Assembly (NCBI GenBank): GCA_025934375.1
Contig: JAICYD010000022.1
Span: forward strand, 1 to 64,000
Length of the DNA stretch: 64,000 nt
Source of the DNA: Streptosporangiaceae bacterium
GTDB taxonomy: Bacteria; Actinomycetota; Actinomycetes; Streptosporangiales; Streptosporangiaceae
Direction of reading: 5' to 3'
The notes beneath the pieces were generated by a model that had not been told where the DNA came from, did no database searches, and was given only the letters and a program-made list of their open reading frames with translations. Shown here one piece after another: positions 9,583 through 18,318 of the stretch (position 1 is the stretch's first letter; the number at the start of each line of letters is the position of its first letter). Position numbers and translations under genes: made by a program.

Positions 9583-10410
9583 CTAGTTGTCAGGGAGGGC
9601 GTCGGCGGCTTCGGTGAGGAGCTTGGCGCTCTCCTCGGGCGAGAGGGCCGCCTCGCGGAGGCGCTCGTACATCCGCTCGTAGGGGGTCACCTGGGCCGCG
9701 TCGGTGAGAATCACGTCGGACGTCACGGTGTCGATCGCGACCACGCGCGGATCTCCGGGGTCCGGGTAGGCATAGATCGAGAACGCACAGCGCGGGACCG
9801 CGAAGTCTCTGAATTGCGCCTGGACCGGTAGGACCCGGAGTGTGATGTTCGGCTGGCTGCCCTTTACGACCTCGACAAGGTCCCGCAGTTGCCGCTTCAC
9901 CACACCGGCCGGGGCCGCGCGCCGATGGACTGCGAACTCGTCGACGATCATCTCAACCGATGGGCCGCCAGGGCGGCGCAGATTGCGCTGACGGCCCGCA
10001 CGCCCAGCAAGGATGCCGCCAATGGTTCCCGATACTGGCTCGATCGCCGCGCCAGCCATGGTTAGCGCCCGCACGTAGTCCGAGTTCTGCAATAGCCCCG
10101 GAAGGGCCGTCTGCTCGTACTTGACGATGGTGGCTGCACCAGCTTCCAGGTTGACGTAGAGCGCCTGCCGCTCCCCAATGTGCTTGACCGAGTCCCACCA
10201 GCCCAACTCGGCGGCATCGCGGGCGATGGCCGTCAGCACCATCCACCGCTCGTCCCCAACGCCTAGCGCTTCCAGAAGGTTCAGCACGTCGGCGAGGTCG
10301 GCACTCTGCCCGTTCTCCAGCCGGGAGATGTCATTTCGCGTTTTTCCAATCAACCGCGCTACCCGGGCCTGGGTCATATTGCGCTCGGCGCGCAGTGCCC
10401 GCAGTTCCAT
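9583..10410 (-). CDS. XRE family HTH regulator with DUF5753
   Basis: The protein has 275 residues. The helix-turn-helix (RNMTQARVARLIGKTRNDIS) lies near the N-terminus, followed by a DUF5753 domain from about residue 100 (YEQTALPGLLQNSDYVRALT; the later segment has FSIYAYPDPGDPRVVAIDTVT and YERMYERLREAALSPEES). An in-frame stop lies shortly upstream of ATG 10410, so this start is firm. In actinomycetes such proteins are typically paired with a small DUF397 protein, as here (10586-10780). Pairs of this type influence development and antibiotic production in some streptomycetes; a target here is unknown. Confidence 0.9.
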   Translation of the reverse strand: MELRALRAERNMTQARVARLIGKTRNDISRLENGQSADLADVLNLLEALGVGDERWMVLTAIARDAAELGWWDSVKHIGERQALYVNLEAGAATIVKYEQTALPGLLQNSDYVRALTMAGAAIEPVSGTIGGILAGRAGRQRNLRRPGGPSVEMIVDEFAVHRRAAPAGVVKRQLRDLVEVVKGSQPNITLRVLPVQAQFRDFAVPRCAFSIYAYPDPGDPRVVAIDTVTSDVILTDAAQVTPYERMYERLREAALSPEESAKLLTEAADALPDN

Positions 10411-10585
10411 TCCAAGCCGTAGCCGCCGGACATAGGGGACTGCTCATCCTGGGCCTCCCGTCCACGCGCGGTTATCGATGCTGCAGACCGCGACAGATCA
10501 CTGTAAGCCCATTATTCGATACGAAGCGTATCCCCGCAAGTCGAACACTGCAGTGCATGACCGATTCCCGGGGAAAGGGCGTTGG

Positions 10586-10780
10586 CTATGCGCTCACCCG
10601 GTGAACAGTCGCGATAAAGGCTCGCCACGCGGCCGCCGGGAATTCCAGTACCTGCCCGCGCCGAGCCTGGGTGGTGTCCCGGCCAGCGATAACGCGCTGG
10701 TTGGCTGCGATCTCCACGCAGTCACCGTTGGCGTGACTGTAGGTGGCCTTGCGCCAGTCGGTGAACGTGTCGCTCATCAT
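10586..10780 (-). CDS. DUF397 domain small protein
   Basis: This 64-residue protein has the DUF397 pattern: W-R-K-A-T-Y-S near the start, NGDCVEIA, a V/I-x-x-RD core (VIAGRDT), and the terminal FPAAAWRAFIATV helix. A GAGGAGG site (10791-10797) lies 10 bases upstream of ATG 10780. It precedes the XRE-DUF5753 gene on the same strand by 175 bp, the standard arrangement. Its promoter must lie in or next to the 17-bp repeat array that begins about 80 bp upstream. Confidence 0.88.
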   Translation of the reverse strand: MMSDTFTDWRKATYSHANGDCVEIAANQRVIAGRDTTQARRGQVLEFPAAAWRAFIATVHRVSA

Positions 10781-10857
10781 GGCAACCCAACCTCCTCATC
10801 CCTCACTGCCTGCCGTGGTTGCCCATGGGCTACCAGGCCACGTCAAGCTTAGCCATG

Positions 10858-11079
10858 GCACGGCCCACGGAGCACCCCTGTTTCCCGGGCACGCCTCGAT
10901 CCGGTGCACAGCCTGATGCCGTGCAGCACCCGATCTCGCGCACACTCCGATCCTGTGCAGCGCACTGGACTAAGGCACGCCCTGATTGCGACACAGGCGG
11001 GTCTCGGTGCACGGCGCGCTCGTGAGCACGCCGCCTTTCCCTGCATGCCGGGATCGCGGGCGTGCGCGCGACCTCGACA
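10858..11079. repeat. Degenerate 17-bp direct-repeat array
   Basis: Thirteen consecutive units were counted by hand. Twelve are 17 bp and one is 18 bp. Most end in GCA (positions 10874, 10891, 10908, 10925, 10942, 10959, 10977, 11011, 11028, 11045); the others end in CAC, GCG or ACA. The best-preserved units (10892-10959) share a CCGATC-like centre and a GTGCA end. The rest of the gene-free interval (10781-11225) holds the ribosome binding site of the DUF397 gene and an AT-richer stretch (11100-11200) before the HATPase gene. Nothing else was seen there. Confidence 0.75.
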
Positions 11080-11225
11080 TGGGCCAGTCCTCGGAAGAAT
11101 CGAGTCTTGCCCATTGCCGATTTACTCGCAAAATTGCCGCCGCAATTCCACCACTCGGGTTGTCGCAGTTATTTAGCACGAGCTAATTTGGTCGGCAATT
11201 ACCCATCCCGGAAAGTTGGTGCACA

Positions 11226-11735
11226 ATGGAGGGTACGGTTTTCGCGCTCATGACCAGGAATTCGGAACCGCCGAGAACGCAAGCCGCGCCGCGACAGGCG
11301 CCGGCCTGGCCGTTGCTGGCCGACCTCGGCCCGCTCGGCGCGTTGCCGACCGTGCTGCCCCTGGCGCGCGCGTTCACCGGGCTGGTGCTGGGCGGCTGGG
11401 GCCTGGCCAGCCTGACCGAGGATAACGGGCTGATCATCAGCGAATTCACTTCGAACGTCGTCCGCGCGGCCACCGGACCAGACGGCCAGCCCCGCTACGA
11501 CGTCCACGGCAGGCTCCCCGTACTGTGGCTGCGGTTGTCGTCCGATCGCGCCCGGCTGTGGCTGGAGGTCTGCGACAACCTGGCGCCCGAACTCGGCGTG
11601 CCCGCCGAGCGCCAGGCCGCCGCCACCGACGAGACCGGCCGGGGACTGGAACTGGTCAGCGCGCTTAGCCAGGACTGGGGCTGGGAGGTGCTGCCCGGCA
11701 ACGAGGTCAAGCGCGTGTGGGCGGTGATGGCATGA
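11226..11735 (+). CDS. ATP-binding protein, HATPase_c_2 (RsbW/anti-sigma-like)
   Basis: The protein has 169 residues. The segment GLIISEFTSNVVRAATGPDG contains the N-box style E/N of GHKL ATPases, in the short form used by the many orphan RsbW-like kinases of actinomycetes. LWLEVCDNLAPELG corresponds to the D-box strand, and TGRGLELVSALSQDWGWEVL to the G-box and final strand. The motif residues are somewhat divergent. ATG 11226 is used; ATG 11250 is an alternative because GGAGGG lies just after the first ATG. The gene overlaps the next one by ATGA, so the two form an operon. Confidence 0.8.
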   Translation: MEGTVFALMTRNSEPPRTQAAPRQAPAWPLLADLGPLGALPTVLPLARAFTGLVLGGWGLASLTEDNGLIISEFTSNVVRAATGPDGQPRYDVHGRLPVLWLRLSSDRARLWLEVCDNLAPELGVPAERQAAATDETGRGLELVSALSQDWGWEVLPGNEVKRVWAVMA

Positions 11736-12016
11736 GCGCCTGCCGATGTGCTTGCGGATACGACGCCGATAGCGCCGACGACCTCACCGATCACCTAGGC
11801 GAGCAGTACATCCCGGCCGACGACATGGCTCCCGCTGACACCGCGCTGGGCGGCACCGTGCATGCCGAGGCCGCCAACGACAACCGGGCCTGCGTGTGCG
11901 GCTTCGCGGCGGGCAGCGCGCAGGCGTTGGACGCGCACCTGCTCGACGTGTTCACCCCATCCGACAGGATCGGCGCCGACGGCTGCCACCATAGTGCCCG
12001 GGATGAGGCGGTATAG
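11732..12016 (+). CDS. Small Cys/His-repeat protein of unknown function
   Basis: The protein has 94 residues starting at ATG 11732, which overlaps the HATPase stop. It contains two copies of a C-x-C-G-[YF]-x(11)-H unit: CACGYDADSADDLTDH near residue 6 and CVCGFAAGSAQALDAH near residue 54. Each is followed by a similar hydrophobic tail (GEQYIPADD, LDVFTPSDR). This looks like an internal duplication of a degenerate zinc-finger-like motif. I know of no named family. Coupling to the HATPase gene suggests it could be that protein's partner. Confidence 0.65.
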   Translation: MSACRCACGYDADSADDLTDHLGEQYIPADDMAPADTALGGTVHAEAANDNRACVCGFAAGSAQALDAHLLDVFTPSDRIGADGCHHSARDEAV

Positions 12017-12018
12017 GC

Positions 12019-12846
12019 TTGGCATTCGTGAGCGGGACGGGCGGCGAGGGCGGGACACCGGAGGCGTATTACCTGCCCGGGCCGGACGGGACCTTCGCGC
12101 CGACCCTGGCGACCGAGAGCCCGTGGTCGACCGATGCTCAGCATGGCGGGCCGCCGACGGCGCTGCTCGGGCACGTCATGCGAGCCCGGCATCCGGCGGA
12201 GGCGATGCGGATCGCCCGGATCACGATGGAGTTCCTCGGCCCGGTCCCGCGCGTGCCGCTGACGGTGACGACCGCGATCATCCGCGACGGCCGCCGGATC
12301 CGGCTCATCGAGGGGACGCTGAGCGACGCCTCCGGCAAGCCGGTGGCGCTGGCCCGCGCGTGGCAGATCGCGGCCAACGGCGAGGGCGGCGTGCCCGTCG
12401 ACCGCCTGCCCCCGCAGTTGCCACCGCCCATCCCGCAGTCGCAGCCGCAGCGTTATTTCCCCGGCTTCGAGAACTGGGGGTACGGCGAGTCCATCGAGTG
12501 GCGCTGGGTGCGCGGCTCCTGGGAGAGCCCCGCCGGCGAGGCGGCCGTCTGGGCGCGGCCCCGCCTCCCCCTCGTCGCCGGGGAGCCGGCCCACCCTCAG
12601 GACCGGGCACTGGTGGTCGCGGACTCCGCCAACGGGATCAGCGGCCCGTTCGACCCGCGCGAGTGGCTCTTCATCCCGCCAGCGGTGACGGTCACGCTGC
12701 ACCGCGATCCGGTCGGTGACTGGGTATGCCTGGCGGCCGCCACCATGCTGGCCGCCGACGGCCTCGGGTCGACCCTGGGCACGCTGAGCGATGCCTCCGG
12801 GCCGCTGGGCTCGGTCGCCCAGCCGCTGCTCGTCTCCCGCCACTGA
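12019..12846 (+). CDS. TesB-like acyl-CoA thioesterase (double hotdog)
   Basis: The protein has 275 residues. The opening TFAPTLATESPWSTDAQHGG followed by PPTALLGHVMRA matches the N-terminal hotdog of actinobacterial TesB-like thioesterases with the typical HGGPPTALL helix. ITMEFLGPVPRVPLTV is the central strand block. The second hotdog ends FIPPAVTVTLHRDPVGDWVC. The start is TTG 12019 with GAGG 10 bases upstream; GTG 12028 is possible. The substrate is unknown. The stop lies inside a 15-bp tandem repeat. Confidence 0.78.
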   Translation: MAFVSGTGGEGGTPEAYYLPGPDGTFAPTLATESPWSTDAQHGGPPTALLGHVMRARHPAEAMRIARITMEFLGPVPRVPLTVTTAIIRDGRRIRLIEGTLSDASGKPVALARAWQIAANGEGGVPVDRLPPQLPPPIPQSQPQRYFPGFENWGYGESIEWRWVRGSWESPAGEAAVWARPRLPLVAGEPAHPQDRALVVADSANGISGPFDPREWLFIPPAVTVTLHRDPVGDWVCLAAATMLAADGLGSTLGTLSDASGPLGSVAQPLLVSRH

Positions 12847-12897
12847 GCCTCCCGGCACTGAGCTTCCCGGCACATTGGCCTCCGGCCGCTGGGCCTC
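12838..12897 (+). repeat. 15-bp tandem repeat spanning the thioesterase stop codon
   Basis: Four adjacent imperfect units (12838-12852, 12853-12867, 12868-12882, 12883-12897) share the pattern CGGCACTGAGCCTCC. The first contains the TGA stop. The units would extend the protein in frame if the stop were lost. Confidence 0.75.
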
Positions 12898-12970
12898 CCC
12901 GCGCGCCGGACCAGTCGGCAGCGGAAAATCCGGTCGCGGACGGCCGGCGTCGCGCGCGACAATCGGGCGC

Positions 12971-13330
12971 GTGGACAAGCCAGCCGGCCAGCCTGCGGGC
13001 CCGCCCGCGTGGATGCTGGATGAGATGGCGCACGCCGGGCCCGAGCACCTGGACGCGGCGTTCATCGCGGGGTTCGACCGCAAGCAGGGCTACCCGGACG
13101 CGGCGGCCGACATCGAGGCGTTCACGGCGCACGGACTCGGGGCGGGGTCGGTCGTCGTGGACCTCGGCACCGGAACCGGGCAGTTCGCGCTCCCGGCGGC
13201 CTGGCACTTCGGGCGGGTGATCGCGGTGGACGTGTCGGCCGCGATGCTCGCGGCGGCCGGCTTCGAGATCACCCAGGTGAGCTACGAGCGGCGGCTCTAT
13301 GCCGCCTACACCTGCGTGAAGGCGCGCTAG
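12971..13330 (+). pseudogene. SAM methyltransferase with internal deletion
   Basis: From GTG 12971 the frame encodes a class I methyltransferase N-terminus, including motif I (VVVDLGTGTGQFALPAAWHF) and the motif II region VIAVDVSAAMLAA. It then jumps without a frame change to a typical last strand and C-terminus (AGFEITQVSYERRLYAAYTC). About 110-140 residues of the catalytic core are missing. At 119 residues the product is less than half the usual length and is unlikely to be an active enzyme. Confidence 0.78.
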
Positions 13331-13424
13331 CCCCAAACCCCTCCTTACCATCTCTTAGTAACTGTGCGCCAGCCCGCCGCCACCCATCGTCTGGCGGGAG
13401 GGCCGGGGGGCGTAGCCTGACCCC

Positions 13425-14837
13425 ATGGCGCTGCACAGGCGAGTCCAGGAGCACGAGTCGGATGCCGAGCTCGAGATCAACCCGGTCTACGTTCAGGAGG
13501 TGAGCTGCGAGATCCCGAGGTTTCGCATCTCCCAGCGGGGCGTCTTGCCGAGAACCGCGCTGCAGGTCGTGCGGGACGAGCTCATCCTTGACGGCAACGC
13601 GCGGCTGAACCTCGCGACGTTCGTCACCACGTGGATGGAGCCGGAGGCTGAGCTGCTGATGGCCGAGTGCTCGTCCAAGAACATGATCGACAAGGACGAG
13701 TACCCGCAGACCGCCGAGCTGGAAAAGCGTTGCGTCAACATCCTCAGCGCGCTGTGGCACGCGCCGTCCGGTAGCGACGCGCCGGGCTGCTCCACCACCG
13801 GGTCCAGCGAGGCGTGCATGCTCGGCGGGATGGCGCTGCTATGGCGCTGGCGGGCGCGGCAGGGGGCGGACGGGCGGGCGGAGCACCCCGCCGGGCGGCC
13901 GAACCTGGTCATGGGCACGAACGTGCAGGTGTGCTGGGAGAAGTTCTGCCGGTACTGGGGCGTCGAGCCGCGGTACGTCCCCATGGAGCGGGGGCGGCTG
14001 CACCTGCGCGGCCCGCAGGCCGCCGGGCAGTGCGACGAGAACACCATCGGGGTTGTCGCCATCATGGGATCGACGATGGACGGCAGCTACGAGCCGGTGC
14101 TGGAGATCAGCCACGCGCTGGATGAACTGCAGGCGGCGCGGGGCCTGGACGTGCCCATCCACGTCGACGGCGCGTCCGGGGGGTTCGTGGCGCCGTTCCT
14201 GCAGCCGGACCTCGTGTGGGACTTCCGGGTGCCGCGAGTCGCCTCGATCAACACCTCCGGGCACAAGTACGGGCTGGTTTACCCGGGCGTGGGGTGGATC
14301 GTGTGGCGGGACTCGGCCGCGCTTCCCGATGACCTGGTCTTCAACGTGAACTACCTGGGCGGCCAGATGCCGACGTTCTCGCTGAACTTCTCCCGCCCCG
14401 GTGCGCAGGTCGCCGCCCAGTACTACAACTTCCTGCGGCTCGGCTTCGAGGGCTACCGCGCGGTCCACCAGGCCTGCCAGGACATCGCGATGCACCTGTC
14501 GTCGTCGATCGCCAAGCTCGGCCCGTTTGAGCTGCTCACCGACGGCAGCGAGTTGCCGGTGTTCGCGTTCAAGCTGCACGATGACGTGACCGGGTACTCC
14601 GTGTTCGACCTGTCGGAGCGGCTGCGGATGCGCGGATGGCAGGTACCCGCCTACACCTTCCCGGCCGCGCTGGAGGACACCGCCGTGCTGCGGATCGTGA
14701 TCCGCAACGGCTTCAGCATGGACCTCGCGAACCTGCTCCTCGATGACCTGCGCCTGCACCTGCGGGTGCTTGAGCACCACCCGCAGGCGCAGCTGCCGCC
14801 CGAGTTCCAGGCCAAGCGCGTGTCCTTCAGCCACTAA
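13425..14837 (+). CDS. gadB: Glutamate decarboxylase
   Basis: This is a 470-residue PLP enzyme of the group II decarboxylase family that converts L-glutamate to GABA and CO2 with proton consumption. Diagnostic blocks are CSTTGSSEACMLGGMALLWR, the cofactor Asp in HVDGASGGFVAPF, and INTSGHKYGLVYPGVGW with the Schiff-base Lys. Length matches the family. ATG 13425 begins with the usual basic N-terminal helix. No antiporter gene is adjacent. The APC permease at 35.7 kb is too far away to call a partner. Confidence 0.95.
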   Translation: MALHRRVQEHESDAELEINPVYVQEVSCEIPRFRISQRGVLPRTALQVVRDELILDGNARLNLATFVTTWMEPEAELLMAECSSKNMIDKDEYPQTAELEKRCVNILSALWHAPSGSDAPGCSTTGSSEACMLGGMALLWRWRARQGADGRAEHPAGRPNLVMGTNVQVCWEKFCRYWGVEPRYVPMERGRLHLRGPQAAGQCDENTIGVVAIMGSTMDGSYEPVLEISHALDELQAARGLDVPIHVDGASGGFVAPFLQPDLVWDFRVPRVASINTSGHKYGLVYPGVGWIVWRDSAALPDDLVFNVNYLGGQMPTFSLNFSRPGAQVAAQYYNFLRLGFEGYRAVHQACQDIAMHLSSSIAKLGPFELLTDGSELPVFAFKLHDDVTGYSVFDLSERLRMRGWQVPAYTFPAALEDTAVLRIVIRNGFSMDLANLLLDDLRLHLRVLEHHPQAQLPPEFQAKRVSFSH

Positions 14838-14890
14838 GGGCGCAAAGCACGTAAGCACAGCCAGCAACGACTGGCGATGCTTCGCGCGGG

Positions 14891-16433
14891 TTACGGAACC
14901 AGGTCCTTGGTGTAGGTGAACGTCATGTTGGCGGCGGCGGACCGGACCACGATCGCGGAGTAGGCCTCCAGCCCGGTCCCGTACGGTTTCAGGCCCGTCA
15001 GCGTCACCGTCGCCGGGTAGGGCGAGAAGGTTCCCTGCGCGCAGCTGGGCGTGCAGTCGTTAATCCTCAAGGTGCCGGTGGCGGTCGCCTGCGGCTGGCC
15101 CCAGGCCGCCCAGGTCAGGCGGTCCACGTAACGGGAGCCGTCGGCGGACAGGTAGATCTGCTGGGGCTGGATCTCCATGATCTGGGACGCGCCGGCGTAG
15201 GTGCACCCGCCGGTGGGATCGCTGCACACGGTGACGGCGATCAGCGGCGACGACGCCGAGGCGCTGGCACTGGCGGGCCCGCTGGCACTGCCGCCGCCGG
15301 GGGCGCGGGCTGGGCCGCTGACGCTAGCGCCCGTCGATGACGAGCCCGCTGACGGCCCGCTCCCATGCTGCGAGCTCAGGGTCAGGGCCAGGGCCACCCC
15401 AATGGCGGCGGCCGCCGCGCCCGCGCTGATGGCCACCGCCGGCCAGCGCCCGCCCGCCCGGCGCCGGGGCGCGACCGGCGTGGGCGCCTGCGGCATTGGA
15501 GGCGGCGCCTGCGGCACTGGGAGCACGCTGGTGGCGGCGACCCGCGATTCGATGACCGCCGCTACCTGTTCGGGCCAGAACCTTCCGGCCTGGACCGCCG
15601 GGAAGGCACCCGACGCGGTCGACACGTCCGTGATGAGCTGGCCGAGCGTGGGGCGGCTGGCCGGGTCCTTGGCCAGGCAGGCCGCCACCAGGCCGCGCAG
15701 CCCGAGTCCGTGCGGGCCGTAGGGACCCTGGGTGACCGTGCTCAGGTCGGGGTCCGCGCTCACCACCCGGTAGGCGATCGCGAACGCCTGGCCCCCGCCG
15801 AACGGCGCCCGTCCCGTCGCCGCGAACGCCAGGACGCTGCCCAGGGAGAACACGTCGCTCGGGGACCCGACCGCATGCCCCTGGGCCTGCTCGGGGGACA
15901 TGTACGCGGGGGTGCCCATCGTCATGCGGGTGGCCGTCATCGAGGTGCCGTCCAGCGCTCGGGATATCCCGAAGTCGATCACCCGCGGGCCGTCGGCGGC
16001 GAGCAGGATGTTGCCGGGCTTGAGGTCGCGGTGCACCAGCCCCTGGGCGTGAATCGCCTGCAGCGCCTCGATCAGGCCGCCGGCCAGCCGCCAGACCGCC
16101 GCCTCCGGCAGCGGTCCCATGCGGGCGACCAGGTCGGCCAGCGATGGCCCGGCCACGAACGACGTCGCCAGCCAGGGCGGGGTGTCATCGGGCCCGGCGC
16201 CCACGACCGGCGCCGTAGGCACCGCTGACCGCCTCCGCCGCCTGCACCTCGCGCTGGAAGCGCGCCATGAACTCCGCGTCGCGCGCCAGTTCAGGGTGGA
16301 CGATCTTCACCGCCACCGCGCGGCCGCCTGGAGAGTAACCCAGGTAGACCCGCCCCATCCCGCCTGCACCGAGCCGCGCATGGAGCCGGTACGCCCCAAC
16401 CTGCCGCGGATCGTCTCCCGCCAGAGGATCCAC
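14891..16433 (-). pseudogene. Ser/Thr protein kinase, frameshifted paralogue
   Basis: Read from 16433, the first frame (82 residues) encodes the Gly-rich loop (LGAGGMGRVYLGYSPGGRAV) and the catalytic Lys region (AVKIVHPELARD). It then hits a stop at 16185. The rest of the kinase continues in another frame from about 16222: APVVGAGPDDTPPWLATSF, the HRDLKPGN loop, DFG, and the activation segment MGTPAYMSPEQAQG. A TM segment (VAISAGAAAAAIGVALALTL) and an extracellular C-terminal domain follow. Against the downstream paralogue, about 2 bases are missing after codon Ala-Tyr near 16210. Either the gene is inactivated, or it is frameshifted, or there is a local sequence error. Confidence 0.75.
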
Positions 16434-16498
16434 GGGGCTACCATACGCCCCGTTAGGGCACCGCGCCTCTGGCGCCTATGGCACCGCGCCTCTGGCGC

Positions 16499-18232
16499 CT
16501 ATGGCACTGTGTTCTTGGTGTAGGTGTAGGTCAGGTTGGCCGCCGGGGACTGGACGACGATCGTGGAGTACCCGGACGTCCCGCCCTGGTATTCCTTGAG
16601 GCCCGCCAGGGTGACCGTGGCCGGATAGCCCGTGAACGTGCCCTGGGCGCAATTGGGCACGCAGTTATCCACCCGCAGGGTCCCCGTCGCGGTCGCTCGC
16701 GGAGTTCCCCAGCCGGTCCAGCTGAGACCGTCAACGTACCCCGACCCGTCGCCCGACACCGTGATCTGCTTGGGCTTGACCTCCATGTACTGCGACCCGC
16801 CAGACTGCGCGCAGCCGTCGGCGGGCACGGTGCACACGGCGGCAGAAACCAGGGCCGGCCCGCTGGCCGACGACGAGCCGCTGGCGACCGCGCTCCCGGA
16901 GCCCGCGCTTCCAGGGAAGCCGGCGCTGGCGCCGCCGGATGGCGGGCTCTGGCCCTGGGAACTGCTCGATGAGCCAGCGGTCAGCACGAGCGCGAGCGCC
17001 GCGCCGGCCAGCACCGCGCCGACGCTGGCCACGCCGACCACGATCACCCAGGTGCGACCAGTGGTGCGGCGGGCACTGCCGCGGCGCAGAGGCGTCCTGG
17101 GCGGCACCGGCGTCATGCCCCCGGCGGTCATGCCTGGCGGCATCCCGTAGGGCGGCACGCCGGGCGGCGTGCGGGCGGGCGTCATCGTGTACGGGGCGCC
17201 CATGGGCTGGGGCGTGCTGTGCGGCCCCAGACCAGGCTGCCCCAGACCAGGCTGCCCTAGAGCAGGCTGGCGGAGACCGGGCTGGGGCACGCCGGGCGAG
17301 GGCCGGCCGGGGGTAGGGGTGAACGGCGGCATCCCCCCGGGCGGCGGCGTGGGCGGTCCTGGGGAATCGGCCAGCAGCACGCCGACCGGCTCGGGCCAGA
17401 ACTTGCCCGGCGCCGTGGCCGGGAAGGCCGTCGACCCGGCGACGACGGCGTCCATCACCTGCGCGAGCGTCGGGCGCGCGGCCGGGTCCTTGGCCAGGCA
17501 CCCGCCGACCATCTCCCGCAGCCCCGGCGGGAGGCGGCTGAGGTCAGGGTCGGCGCTGACCAGCCGGTAGGCGATGGCGAAGACCTCACCGCCGTCGAAC
17601 GGCGCGACCCCGGTCGCGGCGAACGCGAGCACGCTGCCCAGGGAGAACACGTCGCTTGGCGGCCCCACCGCATGGCCCTGGGCCTGCTCGGGCGACATGA
17701 ACGCCGGCGTGCCAAGGGCGGTGCGGGTGCCGGTCATCGCGGTGCCCTGCATCGCCCGGGAGATCCCGAAGTCGATCACCCGCGGCCCGTCGGCGGCGAT
17801 GAGGATGTTGCCGGGCTTGAGGTCGCGGTGCACTAGCCCCTTGGCGTGGATGGCCTGCAGCGCCTCGGCGAGGCCGCCCGCCAGCCGCCACACGGCCGCC
17901 TGCGGCAGTGGCCCGGCCCGGCCGACCAGGTCCGATAGCGATGGCCCGGTGACGAACACGGTCGCCAGCCACGGCGGGCTGTCATCGGGACCGGCGGCGA
18001 CGACCGGGGCGGTGTAGGCGCCGCTGACCGCCTCTGCGGCCTGCACCTCCCGGCGGAACCGCTCCATGAACTCCGGGTCGCGGGCCAGCTCCGGGTGGAC
18101 CACCTTCACCGCGACCGCCCGCCCGCCCGGCGAGTACCCCAGGTACACCCGGCCCATCCCGCCAGCGCCCAGCCGGGAGTGCAGGCGATAAACGCCCACC
18201 TGCCGAGGGTCATCACCAGCCAGAGGCTCCAC
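16499..18232 (-). CDS. Membrane Ser/Thr protein kinase (Pkn type)
   Basis: The protein has 577 residues starting at GTG 18232 (VEPLAGDDPRQVG). That start is chosen because the frameshifted paralogue starts at the same position with ATG. The kinase domain is complete: GAGGMGRVYLGYSPGG, VAVKVVHPEL, GLVHRDLKPGNILIAADGPR, IDFGISRAM and LGTPAFMSPEQAQG. A Pro/Gly-rich juxtamembrane linker follows, then one TM helix (IVVGVASVGAVLAGAALALV) and a Ser/Gly linker. The extracellular domain contains paired Cys and the motif DNCVPNCAQGTFTGYPATVT. No PASTA repeats are present. It lies directly upstream of its frameshifted duplicate and is co-oriented with it. Confidence 0.92.
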   Translation of the reverse strand: MEPLAGDDPRQVGVYRLHSRLGAGGMGRVYLGYSPGGRAVAVKVVHPELARDPEFMERFRREVQAAEAVSGAYTAPVVAAGPDDSPPWLATVFVTGPSLSDLVGRAGPLPQAAVWRLAGGLAEALQAIHAKGLVHRDLKPGNILIAADGPRVIDFGISRAMQGTAMTGTRTALGTPAFMSPEQAQGHAVGPPSDVFSLGSVLAFAATGVAPFDGGEVFAIAYRLVSADPDLSRLPPGLREMVGGCLAKDPAARPTLAQVMDAVVAGSTAFPATAPGKFWPEPVGVLLADSPGPPTPPPGGMPPFTPTPGRPSPGVPQPGLRQPALGQPGLGQPGLGPHSTPQPMGAPYTMTPARTPPGVPPYGMPPGMTAGGMTPVPPRTPLRRGSARRTTGRTWVIVVGVASVGAVLAGAALALVLTAGSSSSSQGQSPPSGGASAGFPGSAGSGSAVASGSSSASGPALVSAAVCTVPADGCAQSGGSQYMEVKPKQITVSGDGSGYVDGLSWTGWGTPRATATGTLRVDNCVPNCAQGTFTGYPATVTLAGLKEYQGGTSGYSTIVVQSPAANLTYTYTKNTVP

Positions 18233-18318
18233 ACCGTGACCATACCGCCTCGGCAAGGCCCTCACGAGAGAGGAGTTCCACCCGTTATCGCCGCGAAACT
18301 CCTGCCCAGCGAGGCCGT

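Noticed and set aside
10858..11079. CRISPR array interpretation of the 17-bp repeat
   Set aside because: Units are contiguous without unique spacers, are degenerate, and no cas gene is present.
10830..11114. Minus-strand ORF of 94 codons in the repeat array
   Set aside because: It crosses a 17-bp repeat whose period breaks any codon pattern, has no ribosome site and has no recognisable domain.
13425..14837. Gad acid-resistance system with the APC permease
   Set aside because: The permease is over 20 kb away and sits divergently with a different metabolic unit, so I do not link it to glutamate decarboxylase.
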